Shown: piece by piece, positions 18,325 to 26,818 of the stretch
How the letters are laid out: each line of letters starts with the position of its first letter
Position numbering within the stretch: position 1 is the stretch's first letter
Assembly (NCBI GenBank): GCA_013288145.1
Contig: JABDCJ010000002.1
Coordinates: forward strand, 5,034-69,033
DNA length: 64,000 nt
Direction of reading: 5' to 3'
Source: Nitrososphaerota archaeon
GTDB lineage: Archaea; Thermoproteota; Nitrososphaeria; Nitrososphaerales; CADDZS01
The notes under the pieces: generated by a model
The model's database searches: none
The model's input: the letters and a program-made list of their open reading frames with translations, nothing else
Told to the model about the DNA's origin: nothing
Translations under genes and position numbers: made by a program

Positions 18325-20415
18325 TTACTCTGTTTTTTGAACGTCTAATTCAATCACAGTCTTGAACGAATGTTCTCCGCTCGATAATTGCAATTCATAG
18401 CTCGGAAGAACTGAGATACCTTGAAGATTGCTTTCGAAGCCTTCTTCCGATAGAGACACGGTTCTAACTGGGATCGCCCAGATTCGTTTGGCACCTGGAC
18501 TTGAAATTCTGGTGCGCGCGCCGAGATCTCCATAAGTTATGTCGAAGTTCTCGCTTGAAAGGATCTTGTTCTCTTTGTAATTTTCGAGAAACGTTTGATC
18601 GAAAAGGCTTCCTAGGTTAATCTCCGGAACAAATAGAGCATCAAGTTCCTTTCCGTGTGACTCGATGCTGTATTCCACTTTCAGTTTCGGCTCGCGAGCA
18701 AAGACGGTGACTTCTTTGGTAATTCTGATATCAATTCCTTTGCCCGTTCTAATCCCTGAAGTCTGGATTGCTTTTGCGGACTGATTAGACTTCTGAATCT
18801 GGACTTCATACCGGCAGCTAGGAAGTGGACCGACCTCAACAAAGTCCTGTTTAGCGAAGGAGTCTATTTCAGAGTCAGGTGAAACGAGATAATCAACAAA
18901 TGCAAACTTGGGATATCTATCGTACACTAGAAGTTCCTTCAGGCCTTTCTCTTTAGAGCGAGAGGATTCATGAATAGACTCTGACTGGTTCTTCTTGCGT
19001 CCAGGGACGATTGTTCTGTTTGATTTCTTGCGAACTTCGCCGTGATATCTTTCTGGTCTGCGGGCCAATGTGTCCACCATGTTGAGGTGAAGCGGTTTAA
19101 AGTCCAGTTCGCATATCGATCCTCCTGCAGAAGGCACGACTACGGCTCCAAAATTCTTGGAATCTAGGTTGATCTCGCGAGTTTGAGAAAAACTGTTTTC
19201 GCTGATTGAAAGCCAATCTTCCTTTGAACCAAAAGTTTTGCGCTCATAACTCACTTGTGCCCTAATTAAATTCTGGTATGTAATTCTTCGAAGTATGGTT
19301 GCGTACAATCCTCCGAAAACTCCGTGCCAGTAGGCGTCATTGCACTGTCCCTTCCACAGGTCAATAATTGGATCGGTTTCGGCAGAATCTCCGAGAGTAT
19401 GTAGATTCTTGCTTATTGCTAACATTTTTGAGTACATTCGTGCGCTCTCTGGATATTTTGCAAGAAACAGACGCCAGAAACCGCGATGAGGAATCGACGC
19501 CTCTATTTTCTTGATGGGTGCGCCTCGTTTGATTCTTTGAATTTCACTTCCGTTAAGCGGTATAGCCCACTCCATCATTTCAGAATAAGTTGAGGCGGGA
19601 AGATAGATCCTCTTGTTAGCTGGATGACTTTTCAGATATTCAGAGACCTTTACAGTTTCGATCCAGCTCTGGCTTTCTATTTTCGCAAAAAACGATTCCA
19701 GCCAACCCCGTTCGTAAACCTGTTCATAAGTAGAAGGCCATGCCCCAAACTTTTCGCCGTCGTCCGCATAGACCGCGATTGAGGCACCTCTCGCCGCTCG
19801 AAGATAGGAGATCGTCTTTGAAACAGGCTGGAATGGAATGCAGTACCTCAGTTTCTTAAGAATCGGAAATACTGAAACAAAACTTCCACGGCTTTCAACG
19901 GCATAAGGTTCAAAGCAATCAGATTCTACGAGCCCGGCACTTTCAAAACTAATATCGTCAACGAAAGTATGGCCTCCTCCAACTTCCGAAAGAATCTCAG
20001 GTAGTTGTGGTTCCCAAGCCCTCTCCGCTGTCCAAAAACCCGCGGGCTTTACACCGAAAATCGACGTAATTTTCTCTGACAAAAGTCGGGTCTGACCTCT
20101 GGCGTCGCCGTTAGGAATGACCGCTATGATGGGTTCAAAGTACGCACCTCCGATGAGTTCTACTTGTCTCCTCTCGACGACTTTTCGCAAAAGATCAATG
20201 AATTCAGAGTGATTTTTTTCAAACCAATCTAGGAGAAATCCCGTGTAGTGCAGATTTACGGAGATTTTGGGATGAGCGTCCAAGATCTTAAGGAAAGGTA
20301 AGTAGGATCTCTCGTAGATCCTTTCTATTATCTCGTCTTTGTTTCCCACTGGCTGATGATTATGGATGACCAGGGCGAGCTTTATCCCTTGCCGAGAATT
20401 TGATGTAATTGTCAA
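18325..20415 (-). CDS. GH57 4-alpha-glucanotransferase / alpha-amylase
   Basis: Rearranges or hydrolyses alpha-1,4-glucans. The GH57 motifs appear in order: HNHQP near the start, GGAYFEP, WTAERAWEP with the nucleophile Glu131, and YADDGEKFGAW with Asp218/Asp219 for the acid. A C-terminal region of about 300 residues resembles the DUF1926 beta-sandwich of the Thermococcus 4-alpha-glucanotransferase (a protein of about 660 residues). A charged linker around 475-500 (RKKSNRTIVPGRKKN) interrupts this domain. The start is TTG. It sits 10 bp after treZ and 27 bp before glgB. Transferase versus amylase activity cannot be separated by eye. Confidence 0.88.
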   Translation of the reverse strand: MTITSNSRQGIKLALVIHNHQPVGNKDEIIERIYERSYLPFLKILDAHPKISVNLHYTGFLLDWFEKNHSEFIDLLRKVVERRQVELIGGAYFEPIIAVIPNGDARGQTRLLSEKITSIFGVKPAGFWTAERAWEPQLPEILSEVGGGHTFVDDISFESAGLVESDCFEPYAVESRGSFVSVFPILKKLRYCIPFQPVSKTISYLRAARGASIAVYADDGEKFGAWPSTYEQVYERGWLESFFAKIESQSWIETVKVSEYLKSHPANKRIYLPASTYSEMMEWAIPLNGSEIQRIKRGAPIKKIEASIPHRGFWRLFLAKYPESARMYSKMLAISKNLHTLGDSAETDPIIDLWKGQCNDAYWHGVFGGLYATILRRITYQNLIRAQVSYERKTFGSKEDWLSISENSFSQTREINLDSKNFGAVVVPSAGGSICELDFKPLHLNMVDTLARRPERYHGEVRKKSNRTIVPGRKKNQSESIHESSRSKEKGLKELLVYDRYPKFAFVDYLVSPDSEIDSFAKQDFVEVGPLPSCRYEVQIQKSNQSAKAIQTSGIRTGKGIDIRITKEVTVFAREPKLKVEYSIESHGKELDALFVPEINLGSLFDQTFLENYKENKILSSENFDITYGDLGARTRISSPGAKRIWAIPVRTVSLSEEGFESNLQGISVLPSYELQLSSGEHSFKTVIELDVQKTE

Positions 20416-20425
20416 TCACCTTTTC

Positions 20426-22297
20426 TTAGCTAGAGAAAACAGTAGCACTGAACGGCGAAAGTTCAACCATTCTATCATCTAAATCACTTTTCATCTCGCT
20501 CTGGTTGCGCTCTTTTGGAATCACAAAAGACGTAGAATCAAACACTTTCCTAAAGCTATTGCGAGGAAGCGGATTTTCGACGTTTGCTTCTTTGTTTCCC
20601 AGAACAAAAATACACTTCACCAATTCTCCCTCAAACTGCCTATTCATGACAATTGTGCTATATTGATCCAGTAACTCTACCTGTTGAGAGTTCCTTTCAA
20701 AATTTCTTAGAGGTCGGAGTGATTTCCTGAGAGAAATCAGACCCTTGTGGTATTCCAGTAAAACTTTGTGCATAGACTTTGACTTTAGCTCAGGATGTAG
20801 TTTAGATTGAAGAAATGTCGAAACTGACTGAGGATCCATGAAATTCCCTTCGCCGGGGTTATGCTCATGCTCCTTTGTTCTTCCTTCTCTAACAGCCTTC
20901 ACCAATTTTTTCTTCGAGTGGCTCACAAAATAGTAAAACGGTGCCTTTTCGGCATATTCCTCTCCCATGAAGAGAAGCGGAATGCTTTGGGAGAGGAATA
21001 ACAAGGCTACAGCTACCTTCAGCTTTTCAAAGGGCAAGATCGCGGACAATCTCTTCCCATCAAGACGGTTGCCGACCTGATCGTGATTTTGTAGATAGTA
21101 GACGAATTTCTCTCCGTCGATTCCGATTGCTGGAGCGCCATGAGTTCTCCCTCTAAAATTTGAATATTTTCCGTCATACACGAATGCTGACGACAAGGAC
21201 TTTGCAATGTCTTGCAATTCTCCAAAATCTGAATAGTACCGGAATCGCTCCCCCGTCAGATAAGCGTGAACTGAATGATGAAAGTCGTCCGACCACTGGG
21301 CATCAAGGGAATATCCGCCTACTTCCTCAGGGCGAATGATCTTCGGATCATTCAGATCAACCTCGCCAATCACGTGAACTATTTTTCCCTGAGTTTCGGC
21401 GACGCGATGAGCGCTCTTTTCTATTTCAAGTAGAATATTCTTCGGTGAATAATCGAATATCTTGTCAATCGCATCAAGGCGCAAACCATCGATGTGAAAT
21501 TCCTCAATCCAGGATTCAGCATTCTGGAGAATGAAACGTCGCACCTCGTCCGAGCCGGATTCATCATAATTAATCGCCGGTCCCCATGGAGTTCTGTACT
21601 TGTACGAAAAGTATGGACCGAAATCACCTAGGTAATTTCCTTCAGGACCCACGTGATTGTAAACAACATCCAAGATGACAGAAAGCTGTTTTCTATGGCA
21701 GTTGTCTACGAGTTTCTTCAATCCAATAGGGCCTCCGTATGAATTCTGGGGCGCGAAAAGGTCGACTCCGTCATACCCCCAGTTTCTTTCGCCTGGAAAC
21801 TGCGCAACCGGCATTATCTCGATTGCTGTTATTCCAAGCTCTTTCAGATAATCCAGATGGGGAATAATCGACTCAAAAGTTCCTTTACCGGAGAATGTAC
21901 CGACGTGAATTTCATAGATGATCAGCTCGGATTGAGGAGTTCCTTTCCACGAGTCATCCTGCCATTGATAAGTGGAATACGAAACAAGCGAAGATGGACC
22001 GTGAACTCCGTCCGGTTGAAACCTCGCTGCGGGATCTGGTCTCTTTGTTTTCCCATTGATCAAGTACCAGTATTTTGCGTTCTCGTCAGCTTCGGCGATG
22101 ATAGTAAAGTATCCTCTATCCTGAGCAGTCATCTTCAGCAGGTTTGAGTCGTCATCATTTTCGATCTGAAGGCTCATCTTCTTCGCAAAAGGAGCCCAAA
22201 CTGTGAAGAGGAATTCGCTTTTTGAAATTCGCCTCGGGCCGTGGAATAGAGGGAAGTTTGATAACTGACGCTCTAGCAATAAAGCGAACACCTCCAC
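20426..22297 (-). CDS. treZ: Maltooligosyl trehalose trehalohydrolase
   Basis: Cleaves trehalose from maltooligosyl trehalose made by TreY. It is GH13_10 with an N-terminal E-set/CBM48 domain (FTVWAPFAKKMSLQI) and the diagnostic RPDPAARFQPDGVHGPS. The barrel carries WGYDGVDLFAPQNSYGGP, DVVYNHVGPEGNYL, nucleophile Asp275 (GLRLDAID), acid Glu312 (VIGEVDLND) and Asp406 (LQNHDQVGNR). The 623 residues are typical. The start is GTG; the first dozen residues are unusual, so a downstream start is possible. It lies 19 bp after the HD gene and 10 bp before the GH57 gene, in one apparent transcript with GlgB and GlgE. Confidence 0.95.
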   Translation of the reverse strand: MEVFALLLERQLSNFPLFHGPRRISKSEFLFTVWAPFAKKMSLQIENDDDSNLLKMTAQDRGYFTIIAEADENAKYWYLINGKTKRPDPAARFQPDGVHGPSSLVSYSTYQWQDDSWKGTPQSELIIYEIHVGTFSGKGTFESIIPHLDYLKELGITAIEIMPVAQFPGERNWGYDGVDLFAPQNSYGGPIGLKKLVDNCHRKQLSVILDVVYNHVGPEGNYLGDFGPYFSYKYRTPWGPAINYDESGSDEVRRFILQNAESWIEEFHIDGLRLDAIDKIFDYSPKNILLEIEKSAHRVAETQGKIVHVIGEVDLNDPKIIRPEEVGGYSLDAQWSDDFHHSVHAYLTGERFRYYSDFGELQDIAKSLSSAFVYDGKYSNFRGRTHGAPAIGIDGEKFVYYLQNHDQVGNRLDGKRLSAILPFEKLKVAVALLFLSQSIPLLFMGEEYAEKAPFYYFVSHSKKKLVKAVREGRTKEHEHNPGEGNFMDPQSVSTFLQSKLHPELKSKSMHKVLLEYHKGLISLRKSLRPLRNFERNSQQVELLDQYSTIVMNRQFEGELVKCIFVLGNKEANVENPLPRNSFRKVFDSTSFVIPKERNQSEMKSDLDDRMVELSPFSATVFSS

Positions 22298-22316
22298 GAG
22301 CGGATTTCTTTCTAAC

Positions 22317-22853
22317 TCAATATTTCTCTAGAATTGCTCTCAATTCTTTCGAAAGATGGGCAGGTGGGTTGAACTCCGCAAGTGCAGATTTGTTTCCTCC
22401 AGCCCGGATATAGTCCTTCATTGTTAGTCCCATTTCGAGCTTGTCTATCTGCCATACGAGCTTTGCTTCATTTGTTCTCATCTCGATTAGTTCATTCCAA
22501 TCGTGAAGTAGAACCTTTCTTTCTCTGTCAGGCAAAGTGGAAAAAATAGCTCGGCAAATGCGATCCTCCTCCTTTCGATGAGCCTCATCAGAGATCTTTT
22601 CTTCCGGGGTTCGATCTCCGATCTCGCTTTCCGCAAGGTCATGAATTAGGCACATTCGAATTATTTTGGCCGGATCAAGTTTTGCTTCTTCTGAAATGTA
22701 AGCTCCGAGTACGGCCATTCGGAAGCAGTGATCTGCGACAGATTCCTGATTGGAAATTCCAGCTTTCCTCCAGCCCTTTCTCCGGATACTTTTCAGAATG
22801 CCAGCAGCGCGGAGCAATTCAGAGGCTCCCTTTGGCGAACTCTTAGTAGACAA
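22317..22853 (-). CDS. HD-domain phosphohydrolase (YfbR/HDDC2-like)
   Basis: Probable metal-dependent phosphohydrolase; relatives act as 5'-deoxynucleotidases. Residues ESVADHCFRMA (His near 42) and IRMCLIHDLAESEIGD form the HD signature, and a further Asp lies in LVWQIDKLEMG. The 178 residues match the family. The start is TTG. It sits between a CoxG-like gene (13-bp gap) and treZ (19-bp gap) in the minus-strand block, although a nucleotidase has no obvious place in glucan metabolism. Substrate unknown. Confidence 0.82.
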   Translation of the reverse strand: MSTKSSPKGASELLRAAGILKSIRRKGWRKAGISNQESVADHCFRMAVLGAYISEEAKLDPAKIIRMCLIHDLAESEIGDRTPEEKISDEAHRKEEDRICRAIFSTLPDRERKVLLHDWNELIEMRTNEAKLVWQIDKLEMGLTMKDYIRAGGNKSALAEFNPPAHLSKELRAILEKY

Positions 22854-22866
22854 TGATTTCAGACCC

Positions 22867-23325
22867 CTAATTTGTGGCAGGTATTGATTCTAACTTTGCC
22901 TTGATGTTAGAAAAAATCTGGCTAACTTGTTTCTCGCTCTGACTTTTTAGAACCTGGGATCCGATTCCAGCGATCAATCCATTAATATCTGCATCAGCCG
23001 ACCACACCATTTTCGTCCCTCCGTCATCAGGGGAAAGGTCCAGAACGCTTTCAATGTGCATTCTACTTCCTGCCCCGCTCCCATCTCCAACAAGCTTTGC
23101 GTGGTTTCTGCCACTCTTTTCCTTGATCTCGAATTTCATGTCTACATTTCCTCGTACAACTGAAATTCCTACCCTGATCTTGGCTTCAAAACGATCTTGG
23201 TCAATTATTTTCGAACTCTGAAGGTCGGGAATAGTAGATACCATAAACTCTGGATTGGAAAGACTTGCAAAAGTCTTCTCTGGGGTTGCTTTGATCGATA
23301 CCGTTCCGTCTAGATGAAACTTCAA
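22867..23325 (-). CDS. CoxG / SRPBCC-family protein
   Basis: Small START-like (SRPBCC) protein of the carbon-monoxide-dehydrogenase subunit G type, which binds hydrophobic ligands or helps membrane attachment of partner enzymes. The pattern FHLDGTVSIKATPEKTFASLSN, then IPDLQSSKII, then a C-terminal helix (GLIAGIGSQVLKSQSEKQVS) is typical. The frame opens further upstream (to 23385), which would overlap the preceding gene by 44 bp. The TTG at 23325 gives MKFHLDGTVS, the expected N-terminus, 16 bp after that gene's stop, so I prefer it. No CO dehydrogenase is nearby; the neighbour is an acyl-CoA dehydrogenase. Confidence 0.75.
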   Translation of the reverse strand: MKFHLDGTVSIKATPEKTFASLSNPEFMVSTIPDLQSSKIIDQDRFEAKIRVGISVVRGNVDMKFEIKEKSGRNHAKLVGDGSGAGSRMHIESVLDLSPDDGGTKMVWSADADINGLIAGIGSQVLKSQSEKQVSQIFSNIKAKLESIPATN

Positions 23326-23341
23326 TTTCTGAGCGCCCCCT

Positions 23342-24562
23342 TTACTTGTATGCTTCAAAGTCCTTTCCGAGGATCGTTGAGGCAATTTTCAGCTCCATGA
23401 TTTCATCCGTTCCCTCATAAATTCTCGCGACCCTTGAATCTAGAAAATGTTTTGCAACGGGGGACAGGAGAGAATAACCGAATCCGCCGTGGATCTGAAC
23501 CGCTCTGTCAGCGGAGTCAAAAGCATTCGTCGAAGCGATTAGCTTTGCAGTCGCGCTCAGCCGGTCAACATTGTTTCTAAGGGCCAAGTTTTGTTGATCA
23601 GAATCCATTTTGTCTTTCATCATCGCTGCCATATAGACCGGCCATCTGGAAGACTCTAAATTCATGGCAATCTTAGCGAGGTGTTTCTGAATCAACTGAT
23701 GTTTTCCAATGGGCTTGCCGTGCTGAGTGCGATTTCTTGCCCTTTCCACACATGAATTAAGACAATCTTCCATTACTCCTAGACAGCCTGAGCCAATACC
23801 TATTCTGCCATTAAGCAAGGCTGAATATGCCACAGCGAATCCTTTGCCGGGCCTCCCGAGATTTGCATCTTTTGGAAGGATCATATTTTCAAATTCAAGC
23901 AGGGCCGTGTCTGATGTAAAAAGTCCAAGCTTTTCAGAAAGATGCATCGCGACCTTGAACCCCTCCGTACTAGAGTCTACAATGAACGCGGTAACAGAAT
24001 TGTCTGCGATTGATTTTGCGAATACTATAACGTACCTTGCTATCGATCCATTCGAAATAAGGTATTTCGACCCATTAAGAACATAGCCATCATTGCACTC
24101 TGAGTATGTAGTGGTCATCGAGCCCGGATCGCTACCCGCCTCAGGTTCAGTTAGGGCATAAGCTAGAATTGATTTTCCAGATGCAGCTTCTGGTAGAATC
24201 TTCGACTTTTGCTCCTCGGTTCCCCACTGTTGGATCGTCTGGCTTCCAAGGAACTGATGAACGTCAACTAGCGTTACTATTCCCATCCCGAGCTGCCCAA
24301 GCCTCTCCATGGCAAGGGAGTGAACGAACATCGAGACTCCCTTTCCCCCGTACTTTTCATCAATAGGCAGACCCATTAGCCCGCGCTCAGATAGAATCTT
24401 AGCAGCGACATCATTGTATCGCCTCTCAACATAAGCTTCAAACTCGGACAGGGACAATTCCCCGCAGGCTTCATCAACTGATTCCAGAAGCCCAAGATCT
24501 TTTTCGGTTAGCAGTTTGAGGCCTTTAAGTTCCTCAACAGATCTTGAAAATGTCGGCTCCAA
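23342..24562 (-). CDS. Acyl-CoA dehydrogenase
   Basis: FAD-dependent alpha,beta-dehydrogenase of acyl-CoA thioesters. Family signatures are YALTEPEAGSDPGSM (flavin/substrate loop), the mid-domain LNGSKYLISNGSIARY, QIHGGFGY, and RIYEGTDEI near the C-terminus, which holds the usual catalytic Glu. At 406 residues it is slightly longer than typical because of the N-terminus. The start is TTG. It appears to be the first gene of the minus-strand block that ends with GlgE. The acyl substrate and electron acceptor cannot be told; no electron-transfer flavoprotein genes are in the window. Confidence 0.9.
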   Translation of the reverse strand: MEPTFSRSVEELKGLKLLTEKDLGLLESVDEACGELSLSEFEAYVERRYNDVAAKILSERGLMGLPIDEKYGGKGVSMFVHSLAMERLGQLGMGIVTLVDVHQFLGSQTIQQWGTEEQKSKILPEAASGKSILAYALTEPEAGSDPGSMTTTYSECNDGYVLNGSKYLISNGSIARYVIVFAKSIADNSVTAFIVDSSTEGFKVAMHLSEKLGLFTSDTALLEFENMILPKDANLGRPGKGFAVAYSALLNGRIGIGSGCLGVMEDCLNSCVERARNRTQHGKPIGKHQLIQKHLAKIAMNLESSRWPVYMAAMMKDKMDSDQQNLALRNNVDRLSATAKLIASTNAFDSADRAVQIHGGFGYSLLSPVAKHFLDSRVARIYEGTDEIMELKIASTILGKDFEAYK

Positions 24563-24681
24563 TCCGAACTATCGAAAAAGCGGTCGTACTTACTTCTTGA
24601 ATCTTGCTGACAAATGATCAGCTATAGAGAAAAATGAACTACGGGGAAGGATAAGCTAGCCTTACTTAAGGCTGATTGAGA

Positions 24682-24996
24682 TTAGCGACAGCCTTTCGCA
24701 GTGCCCGCCAATACTTGATCGAGAAATGCACCGCACGTTGTAAGATCGAGCACTTTAGTCGGCCCAACCATCTTGAAGGGTTCTGCGTACTCTTCTACAT
24801 TCTGACGCCCCGGGGCTTCGACAAGTATGAGGAGTCGATGCTCTCCGGTCACCTTGCCGTCCTCCAATATTTTGATTCCCAGTTTTTCCAGCCGTTCCTC
24901 TCCCAAAACCAAACTCTCCATCATCTTTGCGCTTTCTGAGGATTGAGCAGGACAGGTACTGTCTGTGTGCTCATGTTCAACTAGATACGTCGCCAA
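24682..24996 (-). CDS. Small conserved-type hypothetical protein (ferredoxin-like alpha/beta barrel fold suspected)
   Basis: A 104-residue protein that I cannot assign firmly. It begins MATYLVEHEHTDSTCPA and continues as alternating beta and alpha segments (RLLILVEAPGRQNVEEYAEPF), which suggests a dimeric alpha/beta-barrel fold like DUF3303/DUF4242 proteins. Cys15 and two C-terminal cysteines (CGAFLDQ and the final GC) are present. The start is TTG. It is a single gene between the acyl-CoA dehydrogenase and aminotransferase, all on the minus strand but with gaps over 100 bp. Confidence 0.6.
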   Translation of the reverse strand: MATYLVEHEHTDSTCPAQSSESAKMMESLVLGEERLEKLGIKILEDGKVTGEHRLLILVEAPGRQNVEEYAEPFKMVGPTKVLDLTTCGAFLDQVLAGTAKGCR

Positions 24997-25131
24997 TTGT
25001 TTTCTTCATATTGCGAGATTGAAGTTCTGCTGATAATATTACGTTAACATGCAGGGAAATAGGAGTTTGTCGTTAGAATGGATGCTCATTACGAAAGTTT
25101 AGATGCATTTTTGGCTTGAGAATGCTCGACA

Positions 25132-26277
25132 TTACTGGGTATCGGACAGAAATCTGCCGATTCTTTCCAGCCCGTCTTCCAGCTCATCAATTCTTTCGGA
25201 AAAAGAGATTCTAATTCGGCCCTCGCCTTTTTCGCCGAAAGCAGCTCCAGGGAGGACCGCCACATTCTCTTTCGAGAGCAAGCGCTTTGAGAGCTCTGTC
25301 GATGAAAGGTTGTTACTCCTGAATTTCGGGAACGCGTAAAACGTGCCTTGTATATCGTTGACCTCAACTCCAGAAAGCTGAGACAACTTTTCAACGGTGA
25401 GTTTTCTCTTAGTGGTGTAATCATTTCTTTGAGCCTCAATAATCGCGTCCCCGTGATCCAGAGCATACTCTGAAGCTCTCTGAATAAACGGAGGAAAGCA
25501 CGTCACGGTGTTTTCGAGAAATTTATTGACAAGATAGATTACATTCTCTGACGCAACAAGATAGCCCGCGCGCCACCCGGTCATGGCGTAGCTTTTTGAT
25601 AAACTAAAGATTGAAATTACTCTGTCAGGTTTTTGTTCGAGTGAACCTACGGCGAAGTGTGAAACTCCATCGTAGACGAGATCTTCGTACGCCTCATCAG
25701 AAACGACATAGATCGCTCTATCACAGCAAAAATCGTAGAGCTCTTGTAATTCTCCTTTTTCCAGAACGCGTCCAGTCGGATTGGAAGGCGAGTTGACGAG
25801 AATTGCTTTTGTTTTATCGGTAGTTTTCTTTTTTATTTCCGTCATGTCCAGCGAGAAATCATCTGTCAAGTCGTATGAAACCGGTCTTCCTCCGGAAAGA
25901 ATCACCGGCTCGGAGTAGAAATACCCAGGGTTCGGGACTAGTGCCTCGTAGCCAATCTCCGAGATCGCAAAAAGGGAAGCATAGACTGCCATCTTGGTCG
26001 TTATGAAAATGGTTTCCTTTTCCTCCGCTTTGATTCCGTTTCTTCGACGCACTTTGCTGCTTATGGCACGACGGACACCGGGAGTACCGTATGAAGGAAC
26101 GTAATGAACCTCGCCAGATTCCATCGCCAAGTACGCGGCTTGTTCAATCTCCTTTGGCGTGTTTGCTTCAGGATCTCCGATGGCCAGCGAGACTACTTTT
26201 TCACCCCTTGAACGCTTCTGCAGGACCAAATTAACGACTTCAAGAGACGGAGAACCCTCGATGCCTGAAAGAAACAT
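25132..26277 (-). CDS. PLP-dependent aminotransferase (class I/II, aspartate aminotransferase-like)
   Basis: Fold-type I aminotransferase. Visible features are SLAIGDPEANTP, HYVPSYGTPGVRRAI, the NSPSNPTGRV loop, SDEAYEDLVYDG, and SLSKSYAMTGWRAGY containing the PLP-binding lysine. The C-terminus has RIRISFSER with the substrate-carboxylate arginine. The frame extends to 26328, adding a hydrophobic stretch (LFALFLLILILKT) that is not expected in a cytosolic enzyme. The ATG at 26277 (MFLSGIEGSPSLEVVNLV) is the probable start. Amino-acid specificity is not evident. It is divergent from the cupin gene. Confidence 0.9.
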   Translation of the reverse strand: MFLSGIEGSPSLEVVNLVLQKRSRGEKVVSLAIGDPEANTPKEIEQAAYLAMESGEVHYVPSYGTPGVRRAISSKVRRRNGIKAEEKETIFITTKMAVYASLFAISEIGYEALVPNPGYFYSEPVILSGGRPVSYDLTDDFSLDMTEIKKKTTDKTKAILVNSPSNPTGRVLEKGELQELYDFCCDRAIYVVSDEAYEDLVYDGVSHFAVGSLEQKPDRVISIFSLSKSYAMTGWRAGYLVASENVIYLVNKFLENTVTCFPPFIQRASEYALDHGDAIIEAQRNDYTTKRKLTVEKLSQLSGVEVNDIQGTFYAFPKFRSNNLSSTELSKRLLSKENVAVLPGAAFGEKGEGRIRISFSERIDELEDGLERIGRFLSDTQ

Positions 26278-26367
26278 GGTTTTTAGAATAAGGATTAACA
26301 GAAATAAGGCAAACAGGGGGCTCCACACTACATTAAAAAATCCCAGATTCTCGAAATTGGACCTGAT

Positions 26368-26742
26368 ATGAACGATAACTATCGAGAATCAGCTCTGTGG
26401 AATGACAAACCCGAATCCTGGAAAGATGTAATGCCCGGTGTGAAGAGACGGGTCGTGAGTCACTCGCCCACGGGAATGTTGGTCTATTATGAAATAAAAG
26501 CCGGAACAATTTTCCCGAGCCACGATCATCCCCATGCACAATTCGGGATGGTGTTGCAGGGAGAGGGTTCTTTCAAAGTTGGGGACAAAACTTGGAATAT
26601 GAAAAAAGGGGACGGATACTTCATTCCTCCTGGAGTGACCCACGAGCTAAAAACTTTGGGTTCGGAAACTTTCATCGTTATGGATTTCTTCACTCCGGAA
26701 AGAGCCGACTTTCTAAATGAGGTTAAAACTCCAGACGAATGA
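26368..26742 (+). CDS. Single-domain cupin protein
   Basis: Small beta-barrel protein of 124 residues. Cupin motif 1 is FPSHDHPHAQFGMVLQGEG (His ligands and Glu/Gln) and motif 2 is GDGYFIPPGVTHEL (last His ligand), so a metal site is likely. Function is unknown; similar stand-alone cupins bind or modify small acids. The start is ATG. It precedes the cyclase gene by 76 bp on the same strand. Confidence 0.85.
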   Translation: MNDNYRESALWNDKPESWKDVMPGVKRRVVSHSPTGMLVYYEIKAGTIFPSHDHPHAQFGMVLQGEGSFKVGDKTWNMKKGDGYFIPPGVTHELKTLGSETFIVMDFFTPERADFLNEVKTPDE

Positions 26743-26818
26743 GTACGATACAGATTACCTGTCGGTTCAAAGTTTTTATCTTGTTTGGCTCGCAACGGCG
26801 AACGGTTAGAAAGACAAA

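Noticed and set aside
26278..26328. Hydrophobic N-terminal extension of the aminotransferase as a signal or membrane anchor
   Set aside because: The family is cytosolic and the ATG at 26277 fits homologue starts; the extension probably is the untranslated promoter side of the divergent cupin gene.
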